NCBI GenBank assembly: GCA_025266875.1
Contig: JALLLT010000062.1
Span: forward strand, 1 to 64,000
Direction of reading: 5' to 3'
DNA from: Fennellomyces sp. T-0311
Taxonomy: Eukaryota > Mucoromycota > Mucoromycetes > Mucorales > Lichtheimiaceae
DNA: 64,000 nt
This document shows positions 36,545 through 48,702 of the stretch, one piece after another (position 1 is the first letter of the stretch; the number at the start of each line of letters is the position of its first letter). Below the pieces are notes generated by a model. The model did not search any database. It saw only the letters and a program-made list of their open reading frames with translations, and had not been told where the DNA came from. The position numbers and the translations under genes are program-made.

Positions 36545-37373
36545 ATTGTGAATTTAGCCAATGTTCTCGAATAAATGTATCAATCAACCATTCTATCATA
36601 AAATGAATGGCGCGTCATCAATATGTATTACTCTTGAATGTTGTTTAACGCGGCTAAAGGCAAATGAATCTAAATGAAGACTCCAAAAGATTTGGTGCCT
36701 TTACGCAATGCTCACATATTTACAGTATTTACCCAATATTTACTGCCTTGACTCTAGGCCAAATATATTGTCTGACCTTCTAAAGTCTTCTAAGTTTGGG
36801 GGGGTCGCTTGACGGCCTTGACAGCATTTAAAGGCTGTACAGATCTGGCAAGGCCTTTCAAGGCTTGAATATTTTTTCCGATGTATTGACTGCGGTTTGA
36901 TCTTCAACTGCAGTTTTCAATGCATCAATCTCGTTACGGATCCACTGCATTTGTTCTTCTTGCGTGCACTGAATCTTTATAATAGATAGAAGAACTTCTG
37001 AAAATTGGCTTGATTTGCCTTTCTTTGTCATAATGTAGCTTGGTGAAAGAGATGTACAAGAAGCTAAAAAAAATTCAAAGTCAATTTTATATGGGTTGAT
37101 GTGCGTGACTTTTGGATTACTCCTTACAAGCTGTTTTATTAGACGAAACTATGAGTATCTGCGTTACAGTGAATTATCGGATATGGGCTAAGGTACTCAC
37201 TTCTTGTGGGAGTAGAAGAGTTTTCTAAGAGGTGCAAAGTACAAGGATTTTGGGGAGGGATGGTCTATTTATTGCTACTGCGGGTGGTACAAGGGTTTTG
37301 TGTATCTGGCTCGTACAAGAACTAGTAGAGTCACGCATTGTTCAGAAATTTCAAAGTACTTTAGGGTGGTTGG

Positions 37374-40217
37374 CTAGTAATTTAACTGTGTGATTTTGCC
37401 TAAATCCTTCTTTTGCAAAAGCTTTTTCTCTGGCCAAACAAGGTACCGACGTTTCGAAGTTGCTGTAAATATACCTACAATGGAGCATATGTCACCTGTA
37501 GAGATGACACACAAACGCGAGTCGCAATTGGTCTGGAGGTATGGCTGACCATTCTTATCCAACGAAACATCCCAAGCTTTCACAAGTGCTAGTAGCTTTG
37601 TGCGTTGTTGCTGTGTGTGGCGAAAATGAAAAACCACTTCACCGAAATAGACCTTGGGCTTGCGTTTGATCTTTCTAGTCTTGCTGACATCAACATCGAT
37701 TATCATCTTAACCAAAAAGTCATCCCGGCGGGAAGCTTCTCGTTGTCGATAAGAGCTTCCAATAATCTCCTGTTCGCTCATCCAGAGACGAGAACCACCT
37801 TCAATGGTTGGATTTATCTGGTTTATCTTCTTGATATGGATACACCAAAACGCTCGAAGTAAACGCGTGAGGTCGAAGTCCTTGTAATTCTCAACGTTGG
37901 CTGTCCACAGCGGTCCCCATATCTCAGCCGCGCTGGCTCTTGTTGATGCTGTCAATACCTTTTTTTCGTTTAAAGTCGGTGTATCGTATGTAACACGTTC
38001 AATCCTATCTGCATATCGTTGAGCCGCCAGCCGCACCATTACGTTTCCAGCATTAACACCTGGCGCCGATGGTGAGGTCACCTTATGTTTAATCTCACTA
38101 ATGGCACGTTCCATAGAAAATGCTGTATAAAACCGAGGAGGACCTATAGCTTTGATCATTTCATCCAGGTGTATCAGATAATGCTGTGAGATGGTGAAGA
38201 CTGACGCCTTGATTTTCTTCTGTTGAACACTGGTTTGAAGAAACGTCAGTCACTTCCATACGTTCATAACCAGCCGTCGGATATCCTGATCCGTGATCAC
38301 TCGTTGAAAAGCAATATTGTACACCTGGCTAAGTGCAAAAACAGCCTCCTTCGCGTCATTATCAGTGATATGCTCCAGAACGACAGTCGGCACAACATAA
38401 CGCACAAAGTCAATCCAGTCGATCGACTTTAGAGAGCCAGGCTGGCGTGACAAGTCAATGATGCATGAGCTGAAAGATGAAGGGATAGTTGACGCTGATA
38501 GGGCCATCGCGTTACCGATTTCCCGTCTGATAGATGGTTTGAGAAAGAGTGGATTACCAGCTGCACCATACTTTTCGCCGCAGACCAACTTCCAGAATTG
38601 TCTGCCAACGCACGGCCCCATCAGATGCATGATGTCGAGGCCAAAAAAGCTTGCACCTTTGAAACTCTTTAACTTGGTGAATGGTATCCTTCCGATAATA
38701 CCTTTGCCGGTTTTTCCATTCTTAACCGACCGCAGAGTTCTAGGTTTTGGCTTTAGATATCTCCTGGGTACAAAGTACATGCCTCTACGTTTTCCTCCTT
38801 CTTTCTCAATGGAGCTACCTCGTATCTCACACAACCTACACCCATACTTGGAGGTATGACCTGCATGACGCATGACCTTGGAAGCAGCTGGTATATCTTC
38901 TGTGGCTAACAACAAATGTGCATGAGCGTGATACATATTGTTGTCGTCTGCTTTCACTTGTATCCCTGTGGATTGCAAAAGTTCAAGATCGTCCATCATC
39001 GGTCTCAGGAAGCTGAAGATATCTTTTGGTGCACGCGGCCCAGGAATGACACATACTTGTATCATGTTCTTGTTTTCATAGCGTATGGACGGTGGGAGAT
39101 TAAGTATTACCAAGTGAACGATCGTAAGCTGCTTGCCCTGGATCGAAAATCCATCTGTGTACAATGCCAGTGCAATATCCAACTCATCGACGAAGTTGCC
39201 CTCGCTTTCTAGTGCCGTATAGACATCTCCGTCAAAAATATCGGTGTACACCCCGGCTTTTCGATTTGGCAAGGTTGATCGGTACAATAAATCGTCACAA
39301 GTAGCTGCATTACGAACAAATGATGCTAATTGAGCTGACAACGGTAGCTGAAGCATAGTTACCTGTGATTTTAAAGTTCCGTCACGCGTACGTTTCTTTG
39401 AAAAACGTGGTCTCTTGCAATGTGTGCACTGAGTCAACTCGTCGTATTGTTGGTACATCATGCAGCCTCTGCTACAGACATCATACCGCACCGGCTTCAC
39501 TGGGTACCCTTTTTGCAAAAGATTCTTGGATCGGAAGTGGCTTAAAAGTGGTTGGCTCGTTCCGTCAACATATTCGTTGAATACTTTTGTCATGCTATCG
39601 TAGAAGGCTCTTGGAACTTTGTGCTTGATCGATAGCTTGAATAATCGTTTACTGGTTATATCCACCTTATCTTCGCCTCGGGCTTCGTCATCACTATATT
39701 CAAATGTACGTATCGGTATTGCTGCTGTATCCTGGTTTCGATTCACAGTACTGTTGATTGTACTGGAACCCATATCATCATCAAGTGGATTGCCATAATC
39801 AAAATCAACATTATCATCGTATGTCGGATCTGGTCCATCACTGGCCCTTGGCCCTTCCATCCTACCGAGTATGTTTAGTAAGTACACTTTAAGTGAAACC
39901 ACAATCATACATACTCAGTAGCATTCGTCGCCCCTTGTGTAGATCTTGTATCCTCATTGCTTTCAGTGGAACTAACCTATGTTAATTTCAAATTCAACTG
40001 AACCAAGCTAATCATACCTATCGGCACTACTCAGAACTGTTGAGCTTTGTTTCAGGCGCTTTCGCGCGCGTTCAATTGCCATTCGGCGATCCTGTTTTTC
40101 TTTTTCACTAGCTGCGATGCATTGGGTCGCATGTACTGAGCGCGTAACGTCGCGTTTTTTGAATATGCCGCCACAACAGATGCACTGAAATTTGGTGCGA
40201 GGAAGGCTAGTAATCAA
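37374..40217 (-). CDS. CACTA/Tnp2 transposase of the 11 kb element, apparently intact
   Basis: Exon 1 (from 40217) has a Cys/His finger (CICCGGIFKKRD..H..QC) like the family A copy at 8653. A small exon near 39980-39915 follows, then the large core exon (about 39880-38250): YDVCSRGC..CTHCKRPRF, TDIFDGDVYTALES, ALALYTDGFSI, VCVIPGPRAPKD, HAGHTSKYGCRLCE, and FFGLDIMHLMGPCVG with the D-x-M-H motif. A short intron starting at GTATGG joins HYLIHLDEMIKAIGPPRF, the family C-terminal domain, ending at 37374. No stops. It is the only transposase of the CACTA element and probably still codes for protein. It lies 340 bases upstream of its accessory gene on the same strand, unlike the divergent layout of the family A copy at 5357-9759. 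Confidence 0.85.
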
Positions 40218-41378
40218 TTCGAACTCTGTTATTACAAACTGAATGGAATCGTTTTAGATAAATTGGCAGGTGGTAGGTTGACGAAAAACTTACAAAAAGA
40301 ATGCCAAGCAGTTCAAACTATCTTATGAAATGGTTGGCAAAGAATTAAAATGCAGGAACGGGTGGCAGTAAGAAATAAAAGAAAATGTGCTGCGGAGTAA
40401 AAAGCCTATAACTTTGGCACCTGCAGTGATCTTCCGTGATTTGCAGTTCCCCAGAAATAAAACCTTTGCAGAATATACTTTTATGCAGTATAACTATATA
40501 GAGGGCGTATATTAAATGATACAGACTATGAGAATCCGTTTATGTTAAAAGAGGAAACGAGGGGATTTCCAGTGGCATGACGGGATTTCCAGTGAAAAGG
40601 GACATTTTGTGGATATCCAGTGATATGCAGTGGCAAATTTTCCATAGTGGACTATATGGCAAGTGAACTAATAAAATCTTAAGAATAGGCTTGCCCCACA
40701 CTTGTATTATTTCAAAACTGTAAGGCAATCTGCTTACTTTTTCTTCATTATACATGTTTTCTAACTTTCTCTATTCTAATTACTGTCATGCCACCCTTTC
40801 CTCTGGAGTTCTTTACTCCTTCTGGTGTTCCTTACGCTGTCCACCATTATTTTCCTGGTTGCCCAGTCACTAGTGATTTATGTAGACAGATAGAAATTTC
40901 ACCCATTGTATACTCCTTTCTGAAAATAAAAATGCTTTGCTGCTATAATCATAATTGCCACCACCAATTTTGCCAGTTGCGCAACTAAAATTAGCGATAC
41001 TATTGCTGAAACAATATGCTATTCAACATCGGATGCTTCTTCCGAAATCAATAAGCAACGTCCCAGTACCCCCATCTGTGTGTCCTACTACAAAAAACAT
41101 CGTTGAATTATCGCCCAGCGAAAATTAGTTTTCGTCCTTCTTTCCAACGAGAATTGGTGAAAATTGTCGAAAATTGGCGAAAAATCACCTCATATTCGAC
41201 TCAGCACAGTATCGGAAGGTCTGAAAGAAAAATTTACGGCACAGGATTTTTAGCCTGCCGTAAAAATGAAAAATGAGTTTTCTGCCGTAAAAACATCGGG
41301 CAGCGAAATTAGGACATAATCAGGGCAGGGTGTGTGCGCGTTTATTTTGTTGTTATTTACTGTTTACTACTTGCACCC

Positions 41379-42806
41379 ATGTCCTTATTCACTCTTGACG
41401 TTGTCGAAAAGCTGGAGAAAGCTCTCAAAATTTTCAGAAAGCCTGTGGAATCGAGAAGCTTGGAGGAGAAGCTTTTTGTCGAGGCTGACCCTGATGTGCT
41501 CGAAATTGCATCTCGTGGCACTGATCTTGTCGCAGTGACAGAAGAGGCGATAGAGGCGATCAAGGGTGAGATTGCTATGGTGGAAGAGCTCCGAGAGCTT
41601 GAAGAAAGGAAGGCGGCTGAGTTGGAAGAAGAGCGTGCTGCCATTGCAATGAAGTACGGCAGGCCCCTCAATTCTCTAGCGCATATGAAACTGCCGTTCC
41701 TTCGCGCAAACACCGGTAGACGTACTGGATACACCCAGTTTCTGTCTGAAAGCTACACCCAAGCTGGTACATTTTATTTTTACTCTTGAAACTGGCATCA
41801 ATATGTGTTTGCTTATCATCTTATTTATTCAGACAGAGCCCAGTTGACTAGCGACAACATGCAAGCTGGCAACATTATGAAAGTTTATGCCAATAGATGG
41901 CGTGAACTTTCAACAATCGCACGAGAGGACTGGCAAAGAAGGGCTAACGAGTACAACAGGAAGATGGGCCTTGATCCTATCCGTACCTCCGCCACACCTG
42001 CCACTCGCTACTGCCAGCTTGCCAGTTGCCTCCAGCACAATTTCACTTTGCTGAAGCAGGAATGTGATATGGAGGCTGTCTGCTTCATAGCTGCGCGGTC
42101 GCTTGAAGGTTTCCAGCCCATTGCCGATGTCCATGGCACACGTAAGCGATTTTATACTAGTAAACAAATTATAAATGTTAATTGCTGTGCAGCTGGAGCA
42201 CTCGCGTTCGTTGATGAGATGCAGTGGAACTTACAGAAGTTCACGAACAAAACGATGTGCCGGGCGTTCTCACAGTATTGTGTGTCCCTCGGAATGGAAG
42301 AAGAGAAGGCGAAAGAAAGTATGTTTATATTCACGTGCATGCCTTTGAAATTATTCTTAACATTTGATGTAGCTCTGGCTGCTGAGGCTGCTATGGAATC
42401 TGTTCCTATCGCTGCCTCTCCTGCTGCTGTTGCCTCTGCTTCCCGCCGACGTCGACGTCCTACTCCTGGTGAGGCAACGTCACCAAAGAAAGAGAAGGAA
42501 GCAAAAATTTGTGAACTCATGCGCACGCGCTACGGTAAGCATCTTGAACTTTTACATGTTTATTTACTTATATGTTGAACGGCAGCTGCTGCTATGCGTC
42601 AAGCGTATCCTGACAAGGAGTTCACAAAGACAAACTTTCGCTGGAAATCGCTGGACCCTCGTATTACTGTGGAAAACTGGCCGCAAGGGATTCCCTTTAA
42701 TACACCATCCAGTTGGAAGGGACGAGAAAAAGATACAAAGTATCGAGAAACAGTTTTCGATGATCTCATAGCCGAAAGGATCCGCTTTGTGGTTCAGGAA
42801 CAATAG
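41379..42806 (+). CDS. HMG-box protein carried by the KDZ element
   Basis: Five exons with clean GT-AG joins: 41379-41766, 41833-42141, 42193-42318, 42373-42534, 42586-42806; no stops. Start at 41379 (MSLFTLDVVEKLEKALK) chosen over the upstream hydrophobic extension. The first 100 residues are a Glu/Lys-rich coiled coil. The HMG box is split by intron 1: GYTQFLSESYTQ on one side and MKVYANRWRELSTIAREDWQ on the other, with the expected Trp residues. A Pro/Ala-rich linker, a basic RRRRRPTPGEATSPKKEK signal and a C-terminal region (NFRWKSLDPRITVENWP) follow. HMG boxes bend DNA, so a role in pairing KDZ ends or loading the transposase is plausible. It is convergent with the KDZ transposase. Confidence 0.85.
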
Positions 42807-43448
42807 AATGTAAGTCAGTGTTAGTTATTGTTACAGCAACAAACTGACCAGTTGATAGATAATACTTGGAGCACACTATGAATGACTTCGTTTTAAATTG
42901 TATATGGAATTAGAGATATTTTGTGATGCTCTACACATTTATATCAGTAATGGTAAGTGAAACTATGGTAAGGAGCTGGCGACAATATTCGAAAGCGGCA
43001 GTAGTTCCGGCACCTACTATTACTACTGCTATCTGGTACATCGCTCAAGCAGCATATACACAGCCCTGCTCATTCTGGAACATCATGAACTACATATACA
43101 GCTATCTTCATTTGTAAACGAATGCATTACAAAGAGCAATTAGACATAGGGTAGCGGAAAGCAGGATGAAAGCCAACAAGTATTTCCAGAAGATGACAAA
43201 GTAAGTATGATCTAAAAAATCTCTAACATACACAATACTTGAATGCTTTTATGTATATATATTTATAAAGGTAATAATGCACCGAACCTAATTACTTCCA
43301 TCATGATAGAAAGCATAGTCGCTTAATGACCATGGTAAATGGGACGTATTTTAAGACGCATTCCAGTTGTGATTCATAGGGAGATAAGCAGCAAAGCATC
43401 ACCCATCAATGGCTATAAGTATATGTAGATCAAGAATACATCTACGTA

Positions 43449-43482
43449 CACACACACATATATATATATATATGTATGTATG
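43449..43482. repeat. (AC)n(AT)n(GTAT)n microsatellite
   Basis: Short compound dinucleotide repeat inside the KDZ element, about 110 bases left of the nested long-TIR element. No other signal seen near it. Confidence 0.9.
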
Positions 43483-43593
43483 CTATATTTGTGTAATAAA
43501 ATATTTGATACAAAGGGCTAGTTTACTCTTTAGAGCAGATAAAGTAGGTGACTGGATATAATAGTACCAGTATGACTAGCATGCATGAGGTAC

Positions 43594-44008
43594 CTAAACT
43601 CGACCTCCAGAGGTGGTGCAGCAAAAAATTATCTCGGTAATGAGAGTTCAGTATGTTGTCAAGGGGTCTTTCTAGAGTAGATTGATACCATCCGACGTGC
43701 TGTGCGATTTTTTTTCGTCGAGCAAGAGGAAGTTGAGTAAAGTAGTGAAAAACGGTCAAAAAATGGCAAAAGTGCCAGTGTATAGCCTTACCTTTTGGCC
43801 GTTTTTGAGCCAAAATGGTGGCAAAATTTTTGGGATATCATTTCCCAGTTTTAGGCACAAGGATGTAGCTGATGAAGAGGCGAGTAGAACGATACCAATC
43901 TGATCACTTGTATTAGTCATTATCGTCTACAAAAGCTCCCTTTTGTCCATGTTTTTTTTGTATATTTGAGAACCTGCTGCGGTGTGCTACAACGACTGCC
44001 ATTTTGAG
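43594..44008 (+). repeat. Left arm of the long terminal inverted repeat
   Basis: Inverted copy of 47805-48220. The mismatches I can see (near 43607, 43637, 43646, 43709, 43715, 43756, 43915 and 43976) are all C/T or G/A changes. A 73-codon open frame runs inside each arm in mirrored orientation; I regard it as chance. Confidence 0.9.
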
Positions 44009-44500
44009 GCAAAAGGAGTGCACCTTTAATATTTTGCAAAGCCCACTTTCACGGTTGTTCGAGGAAACACGCATACATTGCATACACAAGTGTGGTAGCT
44101 CATGTCATATTAAACAATAGAAGGTATATTATAATGTTCACATTCTTACTATAATAGGAAACGACTACTTATACTTAAAGCATGACAAAAGATCCATATA
44201 GTGCTTCGCAGATCATATGTTATAAGAAAGATAGAGCATAGAAGAGAGTAGTTGTACATGTATAGCTACTTATAGCAGCACAGATTTATTCAGCAAAATA
44301 AAGCAAGTGCATATATAGACTCTATGGCACATATCTTACCTTGCATGCGAATACACTACCTCACCATCTATACCGAACATACTGTAGCCATTATCAAAAC
44401 ATGACCTTTACCTTCATTTCTTTCATCATAACAAGCAGCGCAGTTACCATCCCAATATCGTGACGCGACTCTTCAACCATTAATAATCAAATCCATTAAA

Positions 44501-44612
44501 GATCAAAATATCCCCGCACTTGCTCATCAACAACCAAGGATCAAAGCATCGCCGTAAGTGTTCACCAATAGCCAGCCATAAATCAAAGCCCTGCAGTTGC
44601 TTGTTGTAATGC
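44501..44612. repeat. Diverged 36-base tandem repeat
   Basis: Three degenerate copies of a unit beginning ATCAAA and ending near CAA-x-x-A-GCCA start at about 44502, 44540 and 44583. The surrounding 44009-46602 has no gene I can support. Confidence 0.35.
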
Positions 44613-46602
44613 CAGGAAACATAAGGTCACCGGTGTCCGAGTACCAAAAAGGAACACAGGATTTATGTTCTTTACGCCCCAGAGCCAAGGTATTGGTAGT
44701 CTTCAATGCCCAAAAAAACAGGAATAAACCTTTTGTATGAAGTAACAGGTCATAGCAGAAGGATAAGGTTTTCCAACATGGACCTGGCTGATAGGATATG
44801 CTCTACTAGACCAGGGACTATGTGATGAGGCTGCCGGCTTGTCGTGTCTATTAAATTGTTGATGGGCTTGGTCACCGTTCTTGTAATCTCTGCTTGTTTG
44901 ATCAAGGAGCAGTAGTAACTTAACGCTGAGTAATATGGACTTGGTATCAGTTTGGTATAATCGATGACCCCTCTTACAGTTTCCGTGTAAAAGATCGACG
45001 TTGAGGCATTACGAAACGGAACACCGAATCAAGAAACTTTCAAATATGGTGGGGAAGCTGCTATGAAGCACGTCTTGAAGGTGCGAATGAGGACAAAACA
45101 GAGTACTGCGACAGATACAACGCCATTATGAGGACATCAGGACACCTCACTAGACCTTCGATGAAGGGGAACACCCGTAAAACCATGGAATAATATGGAG
45201 ATGAAAAAAGTAGGTTTCAGAACCACGCGTAAAGAATACACTACTTCCAATTGGAAATGTAGAGAAGACAATCCACCATCTAAAGAGGACATGTTATTAG
45301 TTTCTATAAAAATAATAAAACTAAAGATGACAGACATACCGTTGCTTTTTAGCTCTACAAATAATAAAAGCCATCTTCATGAAGTAACGAGAAATAAAAA
45401 CTTCATGTTCCTACTTTAATGTAAAGTAAAACAAGAACACAGACAAATAGGTCGATCGTGTTTACTATTACTTTTAAGTGACTGCGGAAAAAAATTTCTG
45501 AACTAGATGGTCACAGTATACCTAGGCATACCCAGGTGGCGCCATTTGGCAGCCGGGCCAGTGGCAGCGGCCAATTTTGATTGTGTTACCTTTTTAGATC
45601 TATTTTTTAGATGTTCGGAAATCGTGTCAGGTTTTGCTCATTGTGTAGAACGTCGGGCTATTTTTTTTTTCACCGCTAGGCCGTGTGTTCAATGCTGACT
45701 ACAGAAATGCTTTTTTAACAGCTAAAACACTTAGAACCACTAAAAAGGAGCTCCACATCATTAGCATCTAATATTTTCGTTTTGGCAATATCGACATAAA
45801 ATTTAGAAATGGATAGTGTGTGTCTGTGTGCAAGTGTTGTTATTTGTATTTATTTTCTATTAACACTGTTTTCAGTGTCTTTCGAAACTTGGATCTTTTA
45901 TCAATATTCTGATCTGTGATACCTGTTTTAACAGCCATTAAACTGCAGTATTTCATATGTACACTGCTAAAAACAATGAATCAACAATCGACCGTATATA
46001 AGAAGATCATATATACTAGGTATTTACACTAAATAAAAGTCAAGATGATTTATTACACAGTTGCGATGATAGAATTCTGGAGGCGTTGTTCTCCACCTAT
46101 GCCTTTTACAAATAGAAATACGTCCTCCATATTGGTAAAATAGGTCTGTATACAATAATAAGGGTAACACGACATCATTCTGTCCTCTTGGAAGTCTTCG
46201 ACACTAATGAATTTTAAAGTAACATAATGCTGTTCTTACACTACATATACACAGTTTTATTTAGTGAATACATCAAGATTACACCGGCATTTGTTTGAAT
46301 AACCACTCAATAACAGTACATGCTTTTCACAATGTATATAAACTATTTTGTAAACTATTTTGTTACATCTATTAACGTGTCTGTAAATAAAGAGATCATC
46401 AAAAATTATGACTTGAAACATAATCAATTTTATTAAACATGATGTAGGTTCGATACAATGTAATCTGACTTACCTTCCAGCATTGCTCTCGAAATACAGC
46501 TGCTTATGAAGACTTATGAAGCTTTTGCTTGTCTCTATATCTCTGTGATGCATTCCTTTGCTGCTTCATTTAAATTAGCATTGGTATCAAGTCATGCTAG
46601 TA

Positions 46603-47719
46603 TCATACATTTTCCTGCTTTTCTTCCGGAGACAGTTTTTTTCGTCCACGTTTAAATGGAGGCAAAGGAATCTCGTGAATGTCACGTATATGTTTGTAAA
46701 GATCGCCCTTTCGCTTAAATGTGGCGATACAGAAGATGCAAGTGAAATTACCTATCACATATGGAATAGAATTATCAAACTCGAAATTATGGACTGGAAT
46801 ATTAACACATGAGAAATATGCTCTGCCTTTACCTCCATATACTTTTTCTCGATCCTCCACAATACAGTAGATGCTAAGGAGATCAAGTTCCTTGAGCCAT
46901 GCGCGCATCGTACGAGGTCCAATGGCAAAGGTATCGAAATCAGACTCTGTCGTGGAATTGAAGCAAATAAGATATATGAGCGGCTGCCTAGTAATTGATC
47001 CGTTACTGCCATACCAGGGGCAATATGCGAGAAACATTTCGCTGTTTCTATATTCAACCATAAGGGGCTATAATATACGTAGTAATAGAGTGGATATCTA
47101 CCTGGTTCAAGTTGCACACTGGGCCAGAGACATTTTGCTTCCCAAACCAATTTCTCGGCTTTGGTGGATGTCTCTTCGTTTTCAGGCTTAACCAATGCCT
47201 CTTCTGCTTTCCTTGCTGCTGTGGTAGCCTTCGTCATGCGCCGTCCTTGCTCATACTTCCTGAGCTTGGAACGTTCCACAGAACTAGGGTCCACAGCTCT
47301 CTCCTTTCCTCTAGTAGTTTAAAATGAAGCAAAATGAAGCAAAATGAAAAAAATGAAATGAGATTGTGAATGTGCATTCCGACTTGTCTTTCTTTCCATT
47401 CCGGCGCAATTGTTGAGCACGAATCTGCAATGAAGCAAAAAGTTTTAATCAGTTCATTCATAAGTTCTGCTACAGAAGAACGGTGCTTACCAGAAAACGA
47501 TCCATTTTAGGTAGTGGTAGCACCCCAGGCGAAGAGTGTGCCTGCATGCCCTGTTCGCCACCCAACGTCATATTGATGATGGTCGGAGCTTGTATATTTT
47601 GGTTCCCCTGCCAACGTTAAATCGATGACGGACCAATTTGACATGCTCTTTGTGAAAGTCGACCGTTTTCCCCAGTAATATTCCATCAAAGCACTTCTTT
47701 GTCAATTGGTCTGCCATAT
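46603..47719 (-). CDS. Unrecognised spliced gene with a C2H2 finger inside the long-TIR element
   Basis: No family recognised. Candidate start at 47719 (MADQLTKKCFDGILLGK, basic). Later exons: QQLRRNGKKDK joined by an 86-base GT-AG intron to GKERAVDPSSVERSKLRK, a long charged helix with WEAKCLWPSVQLEP (about 47300-47105); then VEYRNSEMFLAYCPWYG, a segment DTFAIGPRTMRAWLKELDL and a C2H2 finger CIFCIATFKRKGDLYKHIRDIH followed by the basic tail KRGRKKLSPEEK, stop at 46603. Some joins (47570, 47105) do not read through in my hands, so the gene may be broken or use unusual sites. The single finger and basic tail point to DNA binding. I see no DDE or tyrosine-recombinase signature. Confidence 0.45.
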
Positions 47720-47804
47720 TGGTCAAAATAATATATATTTTTGCAGAGTATATTGTACAGGAACGTCTACTTCATTATTTAAAGTTGAACTTGACGGCAA
47801 GAAT

Positions 47805-48220
47805 CTCAAAATGGCAGTCGTTGTAGCACACCGCAGCGGGTTCTCAAATATACAAAAAAAACATGGACAAAAGGGAGCTTTTGTAGACGATAATGACTAG
47901 TACAAGTGATCAGATTGGTATCGTTCTACTCGCCTCTTCATCAGCTACATCCTTGTGCCTAAAACTGGGAAATGATATCCCAAAAATTTTGCCACCATTT
48001 TGGCTCAAAAACGGCCAAAAGGTAAGGCTATACACTGGCACTTTTGCCATTTTTCGACCGTTTTTCACTACTTTACTCAACTTCCTCTTGCTCGATGAAA
48101 AAAAATTGCACAGCACGTCGGATGGTATCAATCTACTCTAGAAAGACCCCTTGACAACATACTAAACTCTCATTACTGAGATAATTTTTTTGCTGCACCA
48201 CCTCTGAAGGTCGAGTTTAG
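47805..48220 (-). repeat. Right arm of the long terminal inverted repeat
   Basis: Partner of 43594-44008; see that entry. The arm ends at CTCAAAATGGCAGTC, beyond which similarity stops abruptly on both sides. Confidence 0.9.
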
Positions 48221-48702
48221 GTACGTACGTGAATGTCTTTTATTTTTCGTTATTGTACTGAATATGATCTTTGATGAGTGAGAGATATATTCCTTGATCT
48301 CATAATAAAATGGGTTTGTTTCCTCCGTATAATAACATGCATTATTTGAAAGCATATTTTATTTACGCAGCTCACAGTAGCAACTAGAAACTGTAAAGAT
48401 AATATAGCTACATTGTGTTGCATTTACATTGTTAATGGTTGTATGGCACTACTGATACTGCATTCCATTAGTCTACATCTATCGTTATAAAGTGAATATC
48501 ACCTTTCCAATAAGTAGCCTACAATAAGTTTTAATATGGACGAAGTGTTGTGTTAGTATCGTTCTCGTTGTAGGTAAGCTACCTTTAGCATTCGGATAAC
48601 TAGTTCTTTCTGGCAGGAAGTAAATAATACTCGCACGTTATCCTCGCATTATTAGTCTAAAGTAACATTGGAAAAGAGGTAGATAAAATGAAATAGAAAG
48701 TT

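Larger units (their letters stand above)
31371..36867. mobile_element. Plavaka-like element B1 nested in the CACTA accessory gene
   Basis: Flanked by AATA on both sides (31367-31370 and 36868-36871); deleting the element plus one AATA restores the interrupted reading frame, which fixes both ends. Ends are short and imperfect: CCTTGACAAGGCTTGAG on the left, CAAGCCTTGAAAGGCCTTG inverted on the right, each with nearby repeats of the same words. Length 5,497 bases. It holds a transposase (-) and a divergent accessory gene (+). The stretches 31371-31686 and 36545-36867 are noncoding ends. A three-base duplication cannot be excluded. Confidence 0.85.
29950..37031 (-). pseudogene. CACTA accessory protein (TNPA-like position), split by a Plavaka insertion
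   Basis: Exon 1 runs from 37031 (MTKKGKSSQFSEV) with a coiled coil (EEQMQWIRNEIDALK) to 36868, where the Plavaka-like element begins. On the far side the frame resumes at 31370 (KAEDFFRCTRLLNLL) and runs to a GTTAGT donor at 30827. One copy of the flanking TATT joins the halves exactly in frame (SEKI/LKAED). The middle exon ends with CIGHWGARLILSKHW, shared with the accessory protein at 8767. Exon 3 (30749 to about 30260) is acidic and serine-rich; the last (about 30146-29950) is basic (ARKRKVTSTMK, KQSVKKRALK). Splices keep frame and I see no stop, so before the insertion the gene was probably functional. It lies directly downstream of the transposase. Confidence 0.72.
29682..40649 (-). mobile_element. 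11 kb CACTA element with GAC target duplication and subterminal repeats
   Basis: Starts CACTACGGGAAAATTTG at 29682 and ends with the inverted CAAATTTTCCATAGTG at 40649. GAC flanks both ends (29679-29681 and 40650-40652), the three-base duplication expected of CACTA. Subterminal words GGGATTTCCAGTG, CACTGGAAATCCC and TTTGCAGTG occur several times in 29700-29805 and 40560-40635. Length 10,968 bases, but 5,497 of these are a nested Plavaka-like element (31371-36867). Own genes: a transposase (37374-40217) and a downstream accessory gene on the same strand, ending at 29950. Confidence 0.9.
43594..48220. mobile_element. 4.6 kb element with 415-base terminal inverted repeats
   Basis: Arms 43594-44008 and 47805-48220 are inverted copies of one another, about 98 percent identical by eye, both starting CTAAACTCGACC. 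Each end is flanked by GTAC (43590-43593 and 48221-48224); because GTAC is its own complement it could be a four-base target duplication or part of the arm. No recognisable transposase lies inside, only a spliced Cys/His protein gene on the minus strand (46603-47719) and a long noncoding part (44009-46602). It interrupts the KDZ element between its two genes, so it is younger than the KDZ element. Superfamily unknown. Confidence 0.85.

Noticed and set aside
40788..40988. 66-codon frame between the CACTA and KDZ elements
   Set aside because: Short, no splice or promoter context, no similarity I recognise; 40653-41227 otherwise appears empty.
43682..43903. 73-codon frame repeated almost identically at 47910-48131
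   Set aside because: These are the two inverted arms of the long-TIR element; sharing is explained by the repeat and the protein shows no domain.
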